DNA of 64,000 nucleotides from Qipengyuania qiaonensis (lineage in GTDB: Bacteria; Pseudomonadota; Alphaproteobacteria; Sphingomonadales; Sphingomonadaceae): NCBI RefSeq assembly GCF_019711515.1, contig NZ_JAIGNO010000005.1, positions 62,001-126,000 on the forward strand, in the 5' to 3' direction. Below, piece after piece: positions 53,911 to 63,009 of the stretch (the first letter of the stretch is position 1; each line of letters starts with the position of its first letter). A program made the translations under genes and the position numbers. The notes beneath the pieces are model-generated. The model was not told where the DNA came from, did no database searches, and saw only the letters and a program-made list of their open reading frames with translations.

Positions 53911-54378
53911 TCAGGCCCGCACGATCTTCCCTGCAAAACATCCCCGTTGGGCATTGTGCGCATGTAGATACGAGGTATCGGGATTTTCCAAAAAGCGTTC
54001 GATCGACACTTTCAGCCCTGTTCCATCTACCAGAACGGCGTCGATCATGTAGCCGCCAGCATCGAAAGCCCGGAGCGAGATTTGGCGTATGCGCATTACC
54101 TCAGGCACTTCGCCGATGAACTCGGCCGGCTGTTCCGCGCCCTCCCGCACGAAGATTGCGTGGCTTGATCGATAGGCCGTTGCGGCAGGCTGATGCATAT
54201 AATTGACGAGGATCGCTTTCTCACCAATGTCGAGGTCTCTCATTTCGATCCGATCCGGAAAGCCGGGGTGTGAATCCACCTCGTATCTTTTGGCCCCATA
54301 TTGGCTGAGGCTCTCGTCGGGCAGGCCGTAGAAATGACGGAATGGAGCGGGATCAAGGCCGCTAATTCGAAAAGTCAT
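53911..54378 (-). CDS. DUF1203 family protein
   Basis: The 155-residue protein has the DUF1203 pattern: FRISGLDPAPFRHFYGLPDE, YEVDSHPGFPDRIEMRDLDIGE, ILVNYMHQPAATAYRSSHAIFVREGA and SYLHAHNAQRGCFAGKIVRA. It is a small soluble protein of unknown role. The start at 54378 (MTFRISG) follows GGAGATCGCC; longer frames reach back into unconserved sequence. It stands alone. Confidence 0.9.
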   Translation of the reverse strand: MTFRISGLDPAPFRHFYGLPDESLSQYGAKRYEVDSHPGFPDRIEMRDLDIGEKAILVNYMHQPAATAYRSSHAIFVREGAEQPAEFIGEVPEVMRIRQISLRAFDAGGYMIDAVLVDGTGLKVSIERFLENPDTSYLHAHNAQRGCFAGKIVRA

Positions 54379-54534
54379 GGCGATCTCCTTGTCAGAGACT
54401 CGTAATGGCTGTTGCGAATGCCAGCATCCCGCAGATTGCGGCCAAATCGACGACGTATGCTTTTTCGCCGAGCTTCGACTTCCGTCGATACTCATTCCTT
54501 GGCCGCGTCAGGACGGGCGGCCTGTCTGGGCAGC

Positions 54535-54954
54535 CTAAGTCGCAAACAGCATCGTATCGTCGGCGAAAGCCTTCATTTCCAGCGCATTGCCGCTGGGGTC
54601 GCGGAAGAACATCGTGGCCTGTTCGCCGGGCTGGCCCTTGAAGCGGATCGTGGGTTCGATGGCGAAATCGACACCCGCCGCGCGCAGCCGGTCGGCCAGT
54701 TCCTGCCAGTCCCCCATTGTCAACACGATGCCGAAATGCGGCACCGGCACGCCGTGGCCGTCGACATGGTTGCTCGCCCGGTCGCCGGCCTGCCCCGGCG
54801 CAAGGTGCGCGACGATCTGGTGGCCGTAGAAATCGAAATCGATCCATTCCTCGCTGCTGCGTCCCTCGCGACAGCCCATAGCCCCGCCATAGAAGGCGCG
54901 CGCGGCGGCCAGGTCGTCGACGGGGAAGGCGAGGTGGAAGGGGCGCAATGTCAT
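54535..54954 (-). CDS. VOC-family (glyoxalase/dioxygenase-fold) protein
   Basis: A 139-residue vicinal-oxygen-chelate protein: [20 protein letters not shown] (metal His), [26 protein letters not shown] and [13 protein letters not shown] (metal Glu). The pairing suggests a metal-binding beta-alpha barrel used in glyoxalase, fosfomycin or ring-cleavage reactions; which one is unknown. Start MTLRPFHL at 54954. Confidence 0.9.
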   Translation of the reverse strand: MTLRPFHLAFPVDDLAAARAFYGGAMGCREGRSSEEWIDFDFYGHQIVAHLAPGQAGDRASNHVDGHGVPVPHFGIVLTMGDWQELADRLRAAGVDFAIEPTIRFKGQPGEQATMFFRDPSGNALEMKAFADDTMLFAT

Positions 54955-55074
54955 GCGATCAATTTAGGCCAGCGCTTTCCATTTTCCTACAGCGACATGC
55001 GCGTGGCAGCACCGTCCCCATGCATGATCCCATCACCCCCGAAAACGCTCGCGCCATTCTGGACGATTATATCG

Positions 55075-55098
55075 CTGGACTGTGTAACATGCGGTCCA
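55075..55098. promoter_or_regulatory. 24-bp operator-like sequence, copy 2
   Basis: CTGGACTGTGTAACATGCGGTCCA differs from the copy at 6778-6801 by one base. It is 66 bases before the glutathione transferase start, so the same regulator or promoter type may act on both genes. Confidence 0.5.
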
Positions 55099-55163
55099 CC
55101 GTTCAGCATCGACAGCGGCGGGATGAACGCCTACCCCCGAACACGAATCGCAAAGGGTCCCGC

Positions 55164-55823
55164 ATGAAACTGGTCATCGGCAACAAGAACTATTCCAGCT
55201 GGTCGCTGCGCGGCTGGCTTGCCGCCAAGCAGTCAGGCCTGTCGTTCGAGGAAATCGTGGTGCCGCTGTTCGGCGAGAACTGGGAAGCCGACAAGGCCGA
55301 TGGCCAGATCCGCCCCTCGTCGGGCAAGGTGCCGCTGCTGTGGGATGGGGATGCCGTGGTGTGGGACAGCCTCGCCATTCTCGAATATCTCGGCGACAAG
55401 GTCGGGCGCGACCGGTTCTGGCCCAAGGACGAAACCGCGCGCGGCATGGCCCGGTCGATGGTGGCGGAAATGCATTCGTCCTTCGCGGCGCTGCGCGGCG
55501 AATGCCCGATGAATGTGCGCAAGCGTTTCGATGGTTTCCAGCCGAGCGAGGCGTGCAAGGCCGACATCCTGCGCATCCTGGGCCTGTGGGCGGAGGCGCG
55601 CAGCCGGTTCGGCAGTGGCGGGCCGTTCCTGTTCGGCACGTTCGGCGCGGCCGATGTGTTCTTTGCCCCGGTAGTGTCACGCTTCATCAGCTACCAGATC
55701 CCCGTGCCCGGCTTTGCCGCGGCCTATATGCAGGCCGTCTGGGAACACGAATGGATGCAGGCGTGGATCGGGGCATCGGAAAACGAAGAATGGGTCATCG
55801 AACAATACGAAACGGTTGGCTGA
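55164..55823 (+). CDS. glutathione S-transferase family protein
   Basis: The 219-residue protein has a thioredoxin-like N-terminal domain (MKLVIGNKNYSSWSLRGWLA with the active-site Ser in NYSSWS, then GKVPLLWDGDAVVWDSLAI) and an all-helical C-terminal domain. It probably detoxifies or transfers via glutathione. The ATG at 55164 is chosen since it starts the fold; an upstream frame to 54948 includes the operator-like region. Its end overlaps the nuclease gene by 34 bases. Confidence 0.9.
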   Translation: MKLVIGNKNYSSWSLRGWLAAKQSGLSFEEIVVPLFGENWEADKADGQIRPSSGKVPLLWDGDAVVWDSLAILEYLGDKVGRDRFWPKDETARGMARSMVAEMHSSFAALRGECPMNVRKRFDGFQPSEACKADILRILGLWAEARSRFGSGGPFLFGTFGAADVFFAPVVSRFISYQIPVPGFAAAYMQAVWEHEWMQAWIGASENEEWVIEQYETVG

Positions 55824-56680
55824 GCGCGCTGGCGGCGCTTGGGGCGCTGCTGCTTCCGGCGCAGGCGCAGGCCTGGGGCTTCTATGCCCACACGGTCACC
55901 GCCGATATCGCACTGGAGAATGTGCGCCCGGACACGCGGGTGAAGATCGCGCGCCTGCTCAGGGCCTCGCCGCTGCTCGGCACGCCCGAATGCGAGCTTG
56001 CCACTTTGCAGGATGCGAGCGTGTGGCCCGATTGCCTGCGCGGGCAATACTGGCGCTGGGGCCATACCTTCGCCTGGCATTACCAGACCGAGCCGATCAC
56101 TGAGGAATACGATGCGCGCAAGAACTGCTCTGGCCTCAACTGTGTCAGCGCGCAGATCGAGCGCAACCAGCGCATCCTCGCCGATGAGAGCCTGCCGGAC
56201 AATGTGCGGGCGGAAGCGCTCGCCTTTCTCGTCCACTTCATCGGCGATATCCACATGCCGCTCCATTCGGGCGATCTCGACGATCGCGGCGGGAACGACC
56301 GCAAGGCGGATTACGGCATCGTCCCCGGCCTCAATCTCCATTGGGTGTGGGACGGCCCGCTGGCCGAGCGTGCGATCAGCGGCGATCCGCCGGTGGTGCG
56401 CCGCTATTCCGCTGTCGAGCGCGGCGAACTTGCGGGCGGCAATGCTGCCGATTGGGGCCGCGAAAGCTGGCAGATCGCGCGCGATTTCGTCTATCCCGAA
56501 ACCTTCGGCTGCGCGCCTTGCGAGGGCGATGTGCCGAACGAGGTCGTACTGTCGCAAGAGCTGATCGAGCGGTCCCTGCCGATCGCGCGCCGCCGCGTGC
56601 TACAGGCCGGACTGCGCATGGCGGAATATCTCGACCGGGCGTTCGAACCCGGCGCGCTGCCGGAGCCGGAGGCCGATTAG
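55790..56680 (+). CDS. S1/P1-family nuclease, secreted
   Basis: The 296-residue precursor has a signal peptide ending LLLPAQAQA, after which the mature protein starts with Trp, the N-terminal zinc ligand of S1/P1 nucleases. More zinc motifs follow: AHTVTADIAL, WGHTFAWHY, LVHFIGDIHMPLHSGD and NLHWVWDGPL. It cleaves single-stranded nucleic acid in the periplasm or outside. The start at 55790 lies inside the transferase gene's last 34 bases, in another frame. Confidence 0.92.
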   Translation: MGHRTIRNGWLSALAALGALLLPAQAQAWGFYAHTVTADIALENVRPDTRVKIARLLRASPLLGTPECELATLQDASVWPDCLRGQYWRWGHTFAWHYQTEPITEEYDARKNCSGLNCVSAQIERNQRILADESLPDNVRAEALAFLVHFIGDIHMPLHSGDLDDRGGNDRKADYGIVPGLNLHWVWDGPLAERAISGDPPVVRRYSAVERGELAGGNAADWGRESWQIARDFVYPETFGCAPCEGDVPNEVVLSQELIERSLPIARRRVLQAGLRMAEYLDRAFEPGALPEPEAD

Positions 56681-57144
56681 GGAATACGGTTGGTCGGGTA
56701 ACGCGATCCGTCCTTGCGCGAGTAGCCATCGGGGCCAAAGACCATGTCGATATCGGGATACTCGCCCGAATCGCGTGCCTTGTCCCCGGCACTTACCGCC
56801 ACGAAAACGCAGTCCGCATCCGAGCGATTATGCAGCCGATGGCCATTCTCGACCCCCGCCGCCCAAGTGAGAACGTCGCCTGGCCGAACCACTGTTTCTC
56901 CTTCCTCCTCGATAAGCACCGCCTCGCCTGCGATCATCACCAGCAGTTCGTCTTCGAGCCGGTGCCAGTGACGTTGCGAGGAATAGGCGCCTGGCTTGAG
57001 CGTGACATGACTCGCCCCCATCTGTGTAAGCCCGGCCGTCGGTGCGAGGCGGCGATACCAGCGGCCCTTGACATCGGCATCGAAGGGTGCGGGATATCCG
57101 GTGGCATTGGTCTGGGGGATGGCATCCAGATCGAGCTTGGGCAT
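56677..57144 (-). CDS. cupin-domain protein
   Basis: A 155-residue single-domain cupin: GASHVTLKPGAYSSQRHWHRLEDELLVMIAGEAVLI in pieces (HWHRLEDEL is the first metal motif) and GDVLTWAAGVENGHRLHNRSD (second motif). The substrate is unknown; many such proteins handle quercetin-like or sugar compounds. Its 3' end overlaps the nuclease stop by four bases, tail to tail. Confidence 0.88.
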   Translation of the reverse strand: MPKLDLDAIPQTNATGYPAPFDADVKGRWYRRLAPTAGLTQMGASHVTLKPGAYSSQRHWHRLEDELLVMIAGEAVLIEEEGETVVRPGDVLTWAAGVENGHRLHNRSDADCVFVAVSAGDKARDSGEYPDIDMVFGPDGYSRKDGSRYPTNRIP

Positions 57145-57173
57145 CGGCGCGTACTCCTGCTAGCGCTCGCGTC

Positions 57174-58313
57174 ATGACCGAAGTTATCGATCTCGCCAAG
57201 CGGCTGATGGCCGCACCCAGCATTACCCCGGCAACGGGCCCGGTGTTCGATGTGCTGGAAGCGATGCTCGTGCCGCTCGGCTTCGAAATCACCCGCTTCA
57301 CCCGCGGCGAGGGTGAAGAGGGATCGCCAGAGGCACCGGTCGAGAACCTCTTCGCGATCCGCCGCGGGCCAGAGGGTTCGAAGCATTTCGCTTTCGCCGG
57401 GCATCTCGACGTGGTCCCGCCGGGCGGCGGCTGGACCAGCGAGCCTTTCGCGCCCGAACAGCGCGGCGAACTGCTCTACGGGCGCGGCGCGGTCGACATG
57501 AAGGGTTCGATTGCCTGCATGGTCGATGCGGTCGCCAGTGTGCCCGCCGATGCAGGGACGATCAGCTTCATCGTCACCGGCGACGAGGAAGGCCCCGCTC
57601 TCCTTGGCACGCGCGCGCTGATCGACTTCATGCGCGAGGCGGGGCATCAGCCGGACCTGTGCCTCGTCGGCGAACCCACCAGCGTCAATCGTCTCGGCGA
57701 CATGATGAAGATCGGGCGGCGCGGCTCGGTCAATATCTGGCTGGAGGTGCAGGGCACGCAGGGCCATGTCGCCTATCCGCACCTGGCCGACAATCCGATC
57801 CCCAAACTCGTCGCCATGCTGGCTGAACTCGATGCGCTGGTGCTCGATGAAGGGACCGACTGGTTCCAGCCGTCCAATCTCGAAATCACCGATCTCGAAG
57901 TCGGCAACCCGGCACACAACGTCATTCCGGAAGCCGCAAAGGCGCGCATCTCGATCCGCTTCAACGATTGCCATTCGGGCGCGTCCCTGTCCGAACAGGT
58001 CGCGGCCATCGCCCAAAAGCATGGCGGCAGCGCCCTGCCGATCATCAGCGGCGAACCCTTCCTCACCCCGCCAGGCGAGTTCAGCGACATCATCGCCGCG
58101 GCGGTCAAGGCGGAAACCGGGCTCGATCCCGAACCCTCGACGACGGGAGGCACGTCTGATGCGCGCTTCCTGCGTGCCCTGTGCCCGGTGATCGAATTCG
58201 GCCTGTGCAACGCAACCATGCATAAGCGCGACGAAGCTGTGGCCATCCACGACCTTTCGACGCTAAGCCGCATTTACGCGCGAATAGTCAGAGCTGCGCT
58301 GGAGAGAAAATAG
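57174..58313 (+). CDS. dapE: succinyl-diaminopimelate desuccinylase
   Basis: DapE removes succinate from N-succinyl-diaminopimelate. The 379-residue dinuclear zinc enzyme has FAGHLDVVPPG, LYGRGAVDMKGSIACM (bridging Asp), VTGDEEGPALLGT (catalytic Glu), GRRGSVNIWLEVQG and SDARFLRAL. ATG at 57174 begins MTEVIDLAKRLM. Divergent from the cupin gene. dapB lies 2.3 kb downstream on the other strand. Confidence 0.96.
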   Translation: MTEVIDLAKRLMAAPSITPATGPVFDVLEAMLVPLGFEITRFTRGEGEEGSPEAPVENLFAIRRGPEGSKHFAFAGHLDVVPPGGGWTSEPFAPEQRGELLYGRGAVDMKGSIACMVDAVASVPADAGTISFIVTGDEEGPALLGTRALIDFMREAGHQPDLCLVGEPTSVNRLGDMMKIGRRGSVNIWLEVQGTQGHVAYPHLADNPIPKLVAMLAELDALVLDEGTDWFQPSNLEITDLEVGNPAHNVIPEAAKARISIRFNDCHSGASLSEQVAAIAQKHGGSALPIISGEPFLTPPGEFSDIIAAAVKAETGLDPEPSTTGGTSDARFLRALCPVIEFGLCNATMHKRDEAVAIHDLSTLSRIYARIVRAALERK

Positions 58314-58316
58314 GCA

Positions 58317-58417
58317 GTCATTGCGGGGAGCCGCAGGCTCCGTGGCAATCCACGGCGCTTTGCAGGCAGCAAGAACTGCTCCATGGATTGCCGCGCGGCG
58401 TCGCCGTTCGCAATGAC
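58317..58417. repeat. dispersed inverted repeat, copy D
   Basis: GTCATTGCGGGGAGCCGCAGG...GGCAATCCACGG and CCATGGATTGCCGCGC...TCGCAATGAC form the ends of the same family as copies A-C. It fills the space between dapE and the symporter gene. Confidence 0.8.
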
Positions 58418-58435
58418 AAAATAGGGGTTGGGAAT

Positions 58436-59674
58436 TTGCTGAGAACCTGGTTCGAAATTCCGCTGTGGCAGCGCGTGATTACCGCTCTCATCCTCGGTGT
58501 GCTCACCGGCTGGGCCTGGGGGCCGGAAGCGGAATCGATCAAGTGGATCGGCGATTTCTTCATCAAGGCGATCAAGATGCTGGTCGTCCCGCTGATCTTC
58601 TTCAGCCTGGTCAGCGGCGTCGCGGCCATCGGCGATCTGCGCAAGCTGGGCGCAGTCGGCGGACGGGCGATGCTGCTGTTCGTCTTGACCGGCCAGATCG
58701 CGGTATGGCTGGGCCTCGGTCTCGGCACCTTCGTCGCGCCGGGCAGCGGGGTCGACACCACGGCCATCGAAATGGGCGAGACGCCCGAACCCAATCCGAC
58801 CACGGCGGTCGACATGATCCTGTCGATCGTGCCCGAAAGCCCGGTGCAGGTGATGGCGGATGTCGCGGTGCTGCCGCTGATCGTCTTCAGCCTGCTGATC
58901 GGCATCGGCATATTGATGGCCAGGGAAGAAGGAGAACCGGTCCAGAAGATTTTCGATAGCGGTGCGGTGATCATGCAGAAGGTCACCATGATCGTCATGG
59001 AACTGACCCCCTTCGGCGTCTTCGCGCTGATGGCATGGGTGGCGGGCACGCTGGGGCTCGACGCGCTGCTGGCGCTGTCGAAGCTGGTGGTGCTCAATTA
59101 TGTGGGGTGCCTGCTGATCATCTTCGTGATGTATTCCGCGATGATCAAGTTCCTCGCGAAACTGCCGGTGCGCGATTTCTTCCGCGGAATCATCGATGCG
59201 ATGGCGGTGAGCTATTCGACCGCCAGTTCCAACGCGACGCTGCCGGTGACGCTGCGCTGCACGCAGCGCAATCTCGGCGTCAGCCCGAGCGTGTCGAGCT
59301 TCGTGGTCAGCCTCGGCGCGACGATCAACATGAACGGCACGGCAATGTATCTCGGCCTCGCGACCTTGTTCGGCGCGCAGATCTTCGGGGTCGACCTGTC
59401 GCTGGGTCAGTATTTCCTCATCTCGATCCTTGCCACACTGGGCGCGGTCGGCGCGGCGGGCATTCCGGGCGCGGGCCTGATCATGATGGCGCTGGTTTTC
59501 GGCGCGGTCGGCGTGCCGCTCGAAACGATAGCCTTCGTTGCGGGCGTGGACCGGATCATGGACATGATGCGCACCACGACGAATGTTTCGGGTGACGCGG
59601 CGGTGGCGACGACGGTGGCGGTGATGACAGGAGAGATCGACCGTGGCGAGATGGTCTCGGCGGATGATGTGTGA
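58436..59674 (+). CDS. dicarboxylate/amino acid:cation symporter (DAACS)
   Basis: A 412-residue member of the glutamate/dicarboxylate symporters: LGVLTGWAWGPEAESIKWIG and KMLVVPLIFFSLVSGVAAIGD at the N terminus, the first hairpin SYSTASSNATLPVTL and the second helical part TINMNGTAMYLGLATLF, then DRIMDMMRTTTNVSGD with substrate residues. It takes up C4-dicarboxylates or amino acids with Na+ or H+. The start is most likely TTG at 58436; longer frames would run into the repeat. The next gene's start overlaps the stop (TGATG). Confidence 0.93.
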   Translation: MLRTWFEIPLWQRVITALILGVLTGWAWGPEAESIKWIGDFFIKAIKMLVVPLIFFSLVSGVAAIGDLRKLGAVGGRAMLLFVLTGQIAVWLGLGLGTFVAPGSGVDTTAIEMGETPEPNPTTAVDMILSIVPESPVQVMADVAVLPLIVFSLLIGIGILMAREEGEPVQKIFDSGAVIMQKVTMIVMELTPFGVFALMAWVAGTLGLDALLALSKLVVLNYVGCLLIIFVMYSAMIKFLAKLPVRDFFRGIIDAMAVSYSTASSNATLPVTLRCTQRNLGVSPSVSSFVVSLGATINMNGTAMYLGLATLFGAQIFGVDLSLGQYFLISILATLGAVGAAGIPGAGLIMMALVFGAVGVPLETIAFVAGVDRIMDMMRTTTNVSGDAAVATTVAVMTGEIDRGEMVSADDV

Positions 59675-59961
59675 TGGCATGCCGCTCGTGTCGTACGTTC
59701 GGTGAGCGCACGGCAATCCGAACTCCCCAAGATCTGGCAGCAGCCATTCTAAAGGTCAAAGAGGGAGTGGCGAGCGGGATCTTGCGAGACTTTCCTCGGT
59801 ACGATGCAATGACAATCCCCATCGGTGAGCTTCCGGCGGAGCGACCTTGGCCCGACGATGTATGGTGCCATCTGGCCTGCACGACATGCGAACAGCTCTT
59901 CCGCCTGTCTGCGGAGACATATCGCGGGCGCGGGGGCGTGCTGGAACAGATCGCTTCCTGA
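59674..59961 (+). CDS. small protein with two CxxC pairs
   Basis: A 95-residue protein with MACRSCRTFG at the start and CHLACTTCEQLFRL in the last third, two CxxC pairs that could bind zinc. Between them lies a helical stretch (PQDLAAAILKVKEGVASGIL). No family is recognised. It overlaps the symporter stop as TGATG and converges with nth. Soluble and probably DNA- or protein-binding. Confidence 0.6.
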   Translation: MACRSCRTFGERTAIRTPQDLAAAILKVKEGVASGILRDFPRYDAMTIPIGELPAERPWPDDVWCHLACTTCEQLFRLSAETYRGRGGVLEQIAS

Positions 59962-59973
59962 GCGGATCGTGGT

Positions 59974-60624
59974 TTACCGCCCCTTCGGCGTTTCCAGCAC
60001 CTTCTTCCGATAGCTGCACAGATCCACCACCTTGCACCGCCAGCACTCCGGTGTCCGCGCCTTGCAGAGATAGCGGCCATGCAGGATCAGCCAGTGATGC
60101 GCGCCTAGCCGGAAGGGCTGCGGTACGCGCTTTTCGAGCTTCGCCTCGACCTGCTCGGGCGTCTTGCCTTTGGCGAGGCCGGTGCGGTTGCCGACGCGGA
60201 AAATATGTGTGTCGACCGCAAAGGTCTCCTGCCCGAACCAGCAATTGAGTACGACATTGGCCGTCTTGCGCCCGACGCCGGGCAGGCGGACGAGGTCTTC
60301 GCGCGTATCGGGCACCACGCTGCCATATTCGTCGACCAGCAATTGCGAGAGGGCGATCACATTCTTCGCCTTGGAGTTGAACAGCCCGATGGTCTTGATG
60401 TGCTCTTTCAGCCCCTCTTCGCCCAGCTCCAGCATCTGCTCGGGCATCTCGACAACACGAAACAGCGCACGCGTGGCCTTGTTCACCCCGACATCGGTCG
60501 CCTGCGCAGATAGCGCGACGGCCACCACCAACTGGTAGGCATTACCATATTCCAGTTCCGTCTCGGGCGAGGGATTGTCCTCCGCCAGCCGCCGGAAGAA
60601 CTCGAAAATCTGGTCCTTCGTCAT
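59974..60624 (-). CDS. nth: endonuclease III
   Basis: Nth removes oxidised pyrimidines from DNA. The 216-residue protein has LVVAVALSAQATDVGVNKAT, the HhH LPGVGRKTANVVL with the catalytic Lys, FAVDTHIFRVGNR (catalytic Asp) and the C-terminal iron-sulfur motif CKARTPECWRCKVVDLC. Start MTKDQIFEF at 60624; this ATG overlaps the dapB end by four bases. Confidence 0.97.
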   Translation of the reverse strand: MTKDQIFEFFRRLAEDNPSPETELEYGNAYQLVVAVALSAQATDVGVNKATRALFRVVEMPEQMLELGEEGLKEHIKTIGLFNSKAKNVIALSQLLVDEYGSVVPDTREDLVRLPGVGRKTANVVLNCWFGQETFAVDTHIFRVGNRTGLAKGKTPEQVEAKLEKRVPQPFRLGAHHWLILHGRYLCKARTPECWRCKVVDLCSYRKKVLETPKGR

Positions 60625-61352
60625 GCGAGGTCGAGCACGTCGTCCATCGCATACCGGCCCGGCGTCCTGCCGATCAGCCATTCTGCCGCCCGCACCGCAC
60701 CGCGGGCGAAGATGCTTCGATTCTCGGCACTATGCGACAGGGTCAGGCGTTCTTCGTCGCCAGCGAGAATGACGCTGTGCTCGCCGGCCACCGTGCCGCC
60801 GCGCAGGCTGGCAAAGCCGATGGCGCCTTCCCGCCGGGCGCCGGTCTGTCCATCGCGCCCGCGCTCCGAATGGCCGGCAAGGTCGATCCCGCGCCCGTCG
60901 GCAGCCGCTCCGCCGAGCAGCAGGGCCGTGCCGCTAGGCGCATCCACCTTGCGGCGGTGGTGCATCTCGACGATCTCGATATCCCAATCGGGGCCCAGCC
61001 GCGCCGCCGCTTCGCGCACCAGATGCGCCAGCAGCGTCACGCCAAGCGAGGTATTGCCCGTCTGCAAAACGGGAACGGCTCGCGCGGCATTGTCGATCGC
61101 CTCATGGTGCGGCGCTTCCAGCCCGGTCGTGCCGATCACGATGGGTATCCCTGCGCCGATGGCGGCGTGAAGGTTGGCCTCCAGCGCCTGTGGTGTTGAA
61201 AAATCGACCAGCGCATCGCTCGCATCGGCCAGGCCGGCAGGATCGCCCCCCCGATCGATGCCGCCGGCAAGATCGTGTCCGCTCGCCGCGACGATAGCGG
61301 CAAGGGCCCGTCCCATCGCGCCATCGTTTCCGATTATCCCGATCCGGGTCAT
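60621..61352 (-). CDS. dapB: 4-hydroxy-tetrahydrodipicolinate reductase
   Basis: DapB reduces hydroxytetrahydrodipicolinate in lysine/DAP synthesis. The 243-residue protein has GIIGNDGAMGRALAAIV (NAD(P)-binding), VIGTTGLEAPHHEAI, NTSLGVTLLAHLV, EIVEMHHRRKVDAPSGTAL (catalytic motif) and RGGTVAGEHSVILAG. Start MTRIGIIG at 61352. Its stop overlaps nth by four bases, a common pairing in this group. Confidence 0.97.
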   Translation of the reverse strand: MTRIGIIGNDGAMGRALAAIVAASGHDLAGGIDRGGDPAGLADASDALVDFSTPQALEANLHAAIGAGIPIVIGTTGLEAPHHEAIDNAARAVPVLQTGNTSLGVTLLAHLVREAAARLGPDWDIEIVEMHHRRKVDAPSGTALLLGGAAADGRGIDLAGHSERGRDGQTGARREGAIGFASLRGGTVAGEHSVILAGDEERLTLSHSAENRSIFARGAVRAAEWLIGRTPGRYAMDDVLDLA

Positions 61353-61433
61353 TGCTTCTCCGTGTGCGGCTTGGTTCCGCTTCGCTAGGTGAGGGTGCTT
61401 TGACATGCCCTAGCGCTTCGCTACTTGAGGGCA

Positions 61434-62135
61434 ATGGCCGACATTCGCAACATCGTCATCCTTACCGGCGCAGGTGTCTCGGCAGAGAGCGGTATCGATA
61501 CCTTCCGCGATGCGGGCGGGCTGTGGGAACAGCACCGGGTCGAGGATGTCGCCACGCCCGAAGCCTTTGCGCGCGATCCCGACCTTGTGCTCAATTTCTA
61601 CGATATGCGCCGCGAAGCGATCCAGACCAAGCAGCCCAATGCCGCGCATGACGCGCTGGCAAGGCTGGATGCCGGATGGCACGGCGATCTGCTGATCGTC
61701 ACCCAGAATGTCGACGATCTGCACGAGCGGGCAGGCGCCCATCGCGTGCTGCACATGCATGGCACCCACCTCAATGCCTGGTGCACCGCCTGCGACACGC
61801 GTACGCCGTGGACGGGGACGCTCATCGACCGGCCGCACTGCCCGTCATGCGATGCGCAGGCGCTGCGCCCCGATGTCGTCTGGTTCGGCGAAATGCCATA
61901 CGAGATGGATCGCATCTATACGGCTCTGCGCCAGGCCGACCTGTTCGTAAGCATCGGGACTTCGGGCGCGGTCTATCCCGCTGCCGGTTTCGTCCAGGAA
62001 GCGCGCGATATGCGTGTCCGCACGCTCGAACTCAATCTGGAGGCCAGCATGGGATCGCGCTGGTTCCACGAATCGCGCCACGGCCCTGCGACGCAATTGG
62101 TGCCGCAATGGGTCGAAGAGGTTCTAAACGGCTGA
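61434..62135 (+). CDS. cobB: NAD-dependent protein deacylase (sirtuin, CobB-type)
   Basis: The 233-residue sirtuin has LTGAGVSAESGIDTFRDAGG, TQNVDDLHERAG, the catalytic His in LHMHGTHLNA, zinc cysteines CTAC and CPSC, and IGTSGAVYPAAGF. YDMRREA carries the Tyr-x2-Arg pair that lets CobB/SIRT5 take succinyl-lysine, so desuccinylation is possible besides deacetylation. Start at 61434 follows TTGAGGGC. Converges with the MoeB/ThiF-like gene, overlapping by 12 bases. Confidence 0.95.
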   Translation: MADIRNIVILTGAGVSAESGIDTFRDAGGLWEQHRVEDVATPEAFARDPDLVLNFYDMRREAIQTKQPNAAHDALARLDAGWHGDLLIVTQNVDDLHERAGAHRVLHMHGTHLNAWCTACDTRTPWTGTLIDRPHCPSCDAQALRPDVVWFGEMPYEMDRIYTALRQADLFVSIGTSGAVYPAAGFVQEARDMRVRTLELNLEASMGSRWFHESRHGPATQLVPQWVEEVLNG

Positions 62136-62897
62136 CCCGCAGGCGCTGCAAGCGGGATCCTTGGCGATGGTGAAGCTCCGCATGCCCGGCTTGAGGCCAT
62201 CGAGCAGATGGACGCGACCCCAGTCGGCCTCGCCGAATGCGCTGACGCCGGCGAGCAATATGCGCACCGCCTGCATCGCGGCGAATGTGGCGACCCATCC
62301 GGCCATGGCGCCGAGCATGCCATCCTCGGCGCAGGTGTCGCAATCGTCCGCGTCGAAGGCATCGCCGACGAAGCAGCGATAGCAGGGCTGGTGGGAGAGA
62401 TGGCCGGCAAAGGCGCCGACCTGGCCCTGGAAGCGGCCAACCGCGGCGGATAGCAGCGACACGCCTGCATCGACACAGGCATCCGAAACGGCCAGCCTGG
62501 TGGCGAAATTGTCCGTCCCGTCCAGCACGAGATCGGCATCGTCGAGCAGGGCCGGGGCATTCTCGCGCGTGATCCGGCGATCGCTGATCGCAACGTCGAG
62601 CGCCGGGTCGAAACCAGTCACCCAGCGCTTGGCGATCACCGCCTTGCCATGACCGATATCGCGCGTGTTGTAGAGCGTCTGGCGCTGCAAGTTGCTCGCA
62701 TCGACCCGGTCGTCATCGACCAGCGTCAGTTTCCCGATCCCCGCGCCCGCGAGATATTGCAGCGCCGGAGACCCGATTCCGCCGAGCCCGATCAGCACGA
62801 GATGTTTCTGCGCCAGCGCGACCTGACCCGCACCGCCGATTTCGGGTAGCACGATATGGCGTGCAAAACGATCGAGGCGGTCGGGGGATAGGCTCAT
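62124..62897 (-). CDS. MoeB/ThiF/HesA-family adenylyltransferase
   Basis: A 257-residue E1-like enzyme: RFARHIVLPEIGGAGQVAL, nucleotide-binding LIGLGGIGSPALQYL, DDDRVDASNLQRQTLY and GTDNFATRLAVSDAC, plus zinc cysteines in CDTC and CSACG. It adenylates the C terminus of a small sulfur carrier (MoaD, ThiS or similar). Which one cannot be said without the carrier gene. Start at 62897. Confidence 0.92.
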   Translation of the reverse strand: MSLSPDRLDRFARHIVLPEIGGAGQVALAQKHLVLIGLGGIGSPALQYLAGAGIGKLTLVDDDRVDASNLQRQTLYNTRDIGHGKAVIAKRWVTGFDPALDVAISDRRITRENAPALLDDADLVLDGTDNFATRLAVSDACVDAGVSLLSAAVGRFQGQVGAFAGHLSHQPCYRCFVGDAFDADDCDTCAEDGMLGAMAGWVATFAAMQAVRILLAGVSAFGEADWGRVHLLDGLKPGMRSFTIAKDPACSACGSAV

Positions 62898-63009
62898 CGA
62901 AAGCCTGTTGGCACTGTGTGGAGAAGCTGTCGACAGGTCTCTGCTCCAACCTGTCTAACAGCAGCGACTTCCGTATTCTAGCGAACCGAAGGACTACGGA
63001 AGATAGTGT

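Noticed and set aside
54379..54534. Possible small membrane peptide on the minus strand (KLGEKAYVVDLAAICGMLAF)
   Set aside because: No start codon is near, and the frame is the tail of an open frame antisense to nothing else; support is too weak.
58274..59716. 480-residue minus-strand open frame
   Set aside because: Antisense to the dicarboxylate symporter; very rich in His, Arg and Asp, as expected from a shadow.
62917..62925. TGTGGAGAA resembling a DnaA box
   Set aside because: Single site with a mismatch; no cluster or AT-rich unwinding region, so no origin is claimed.
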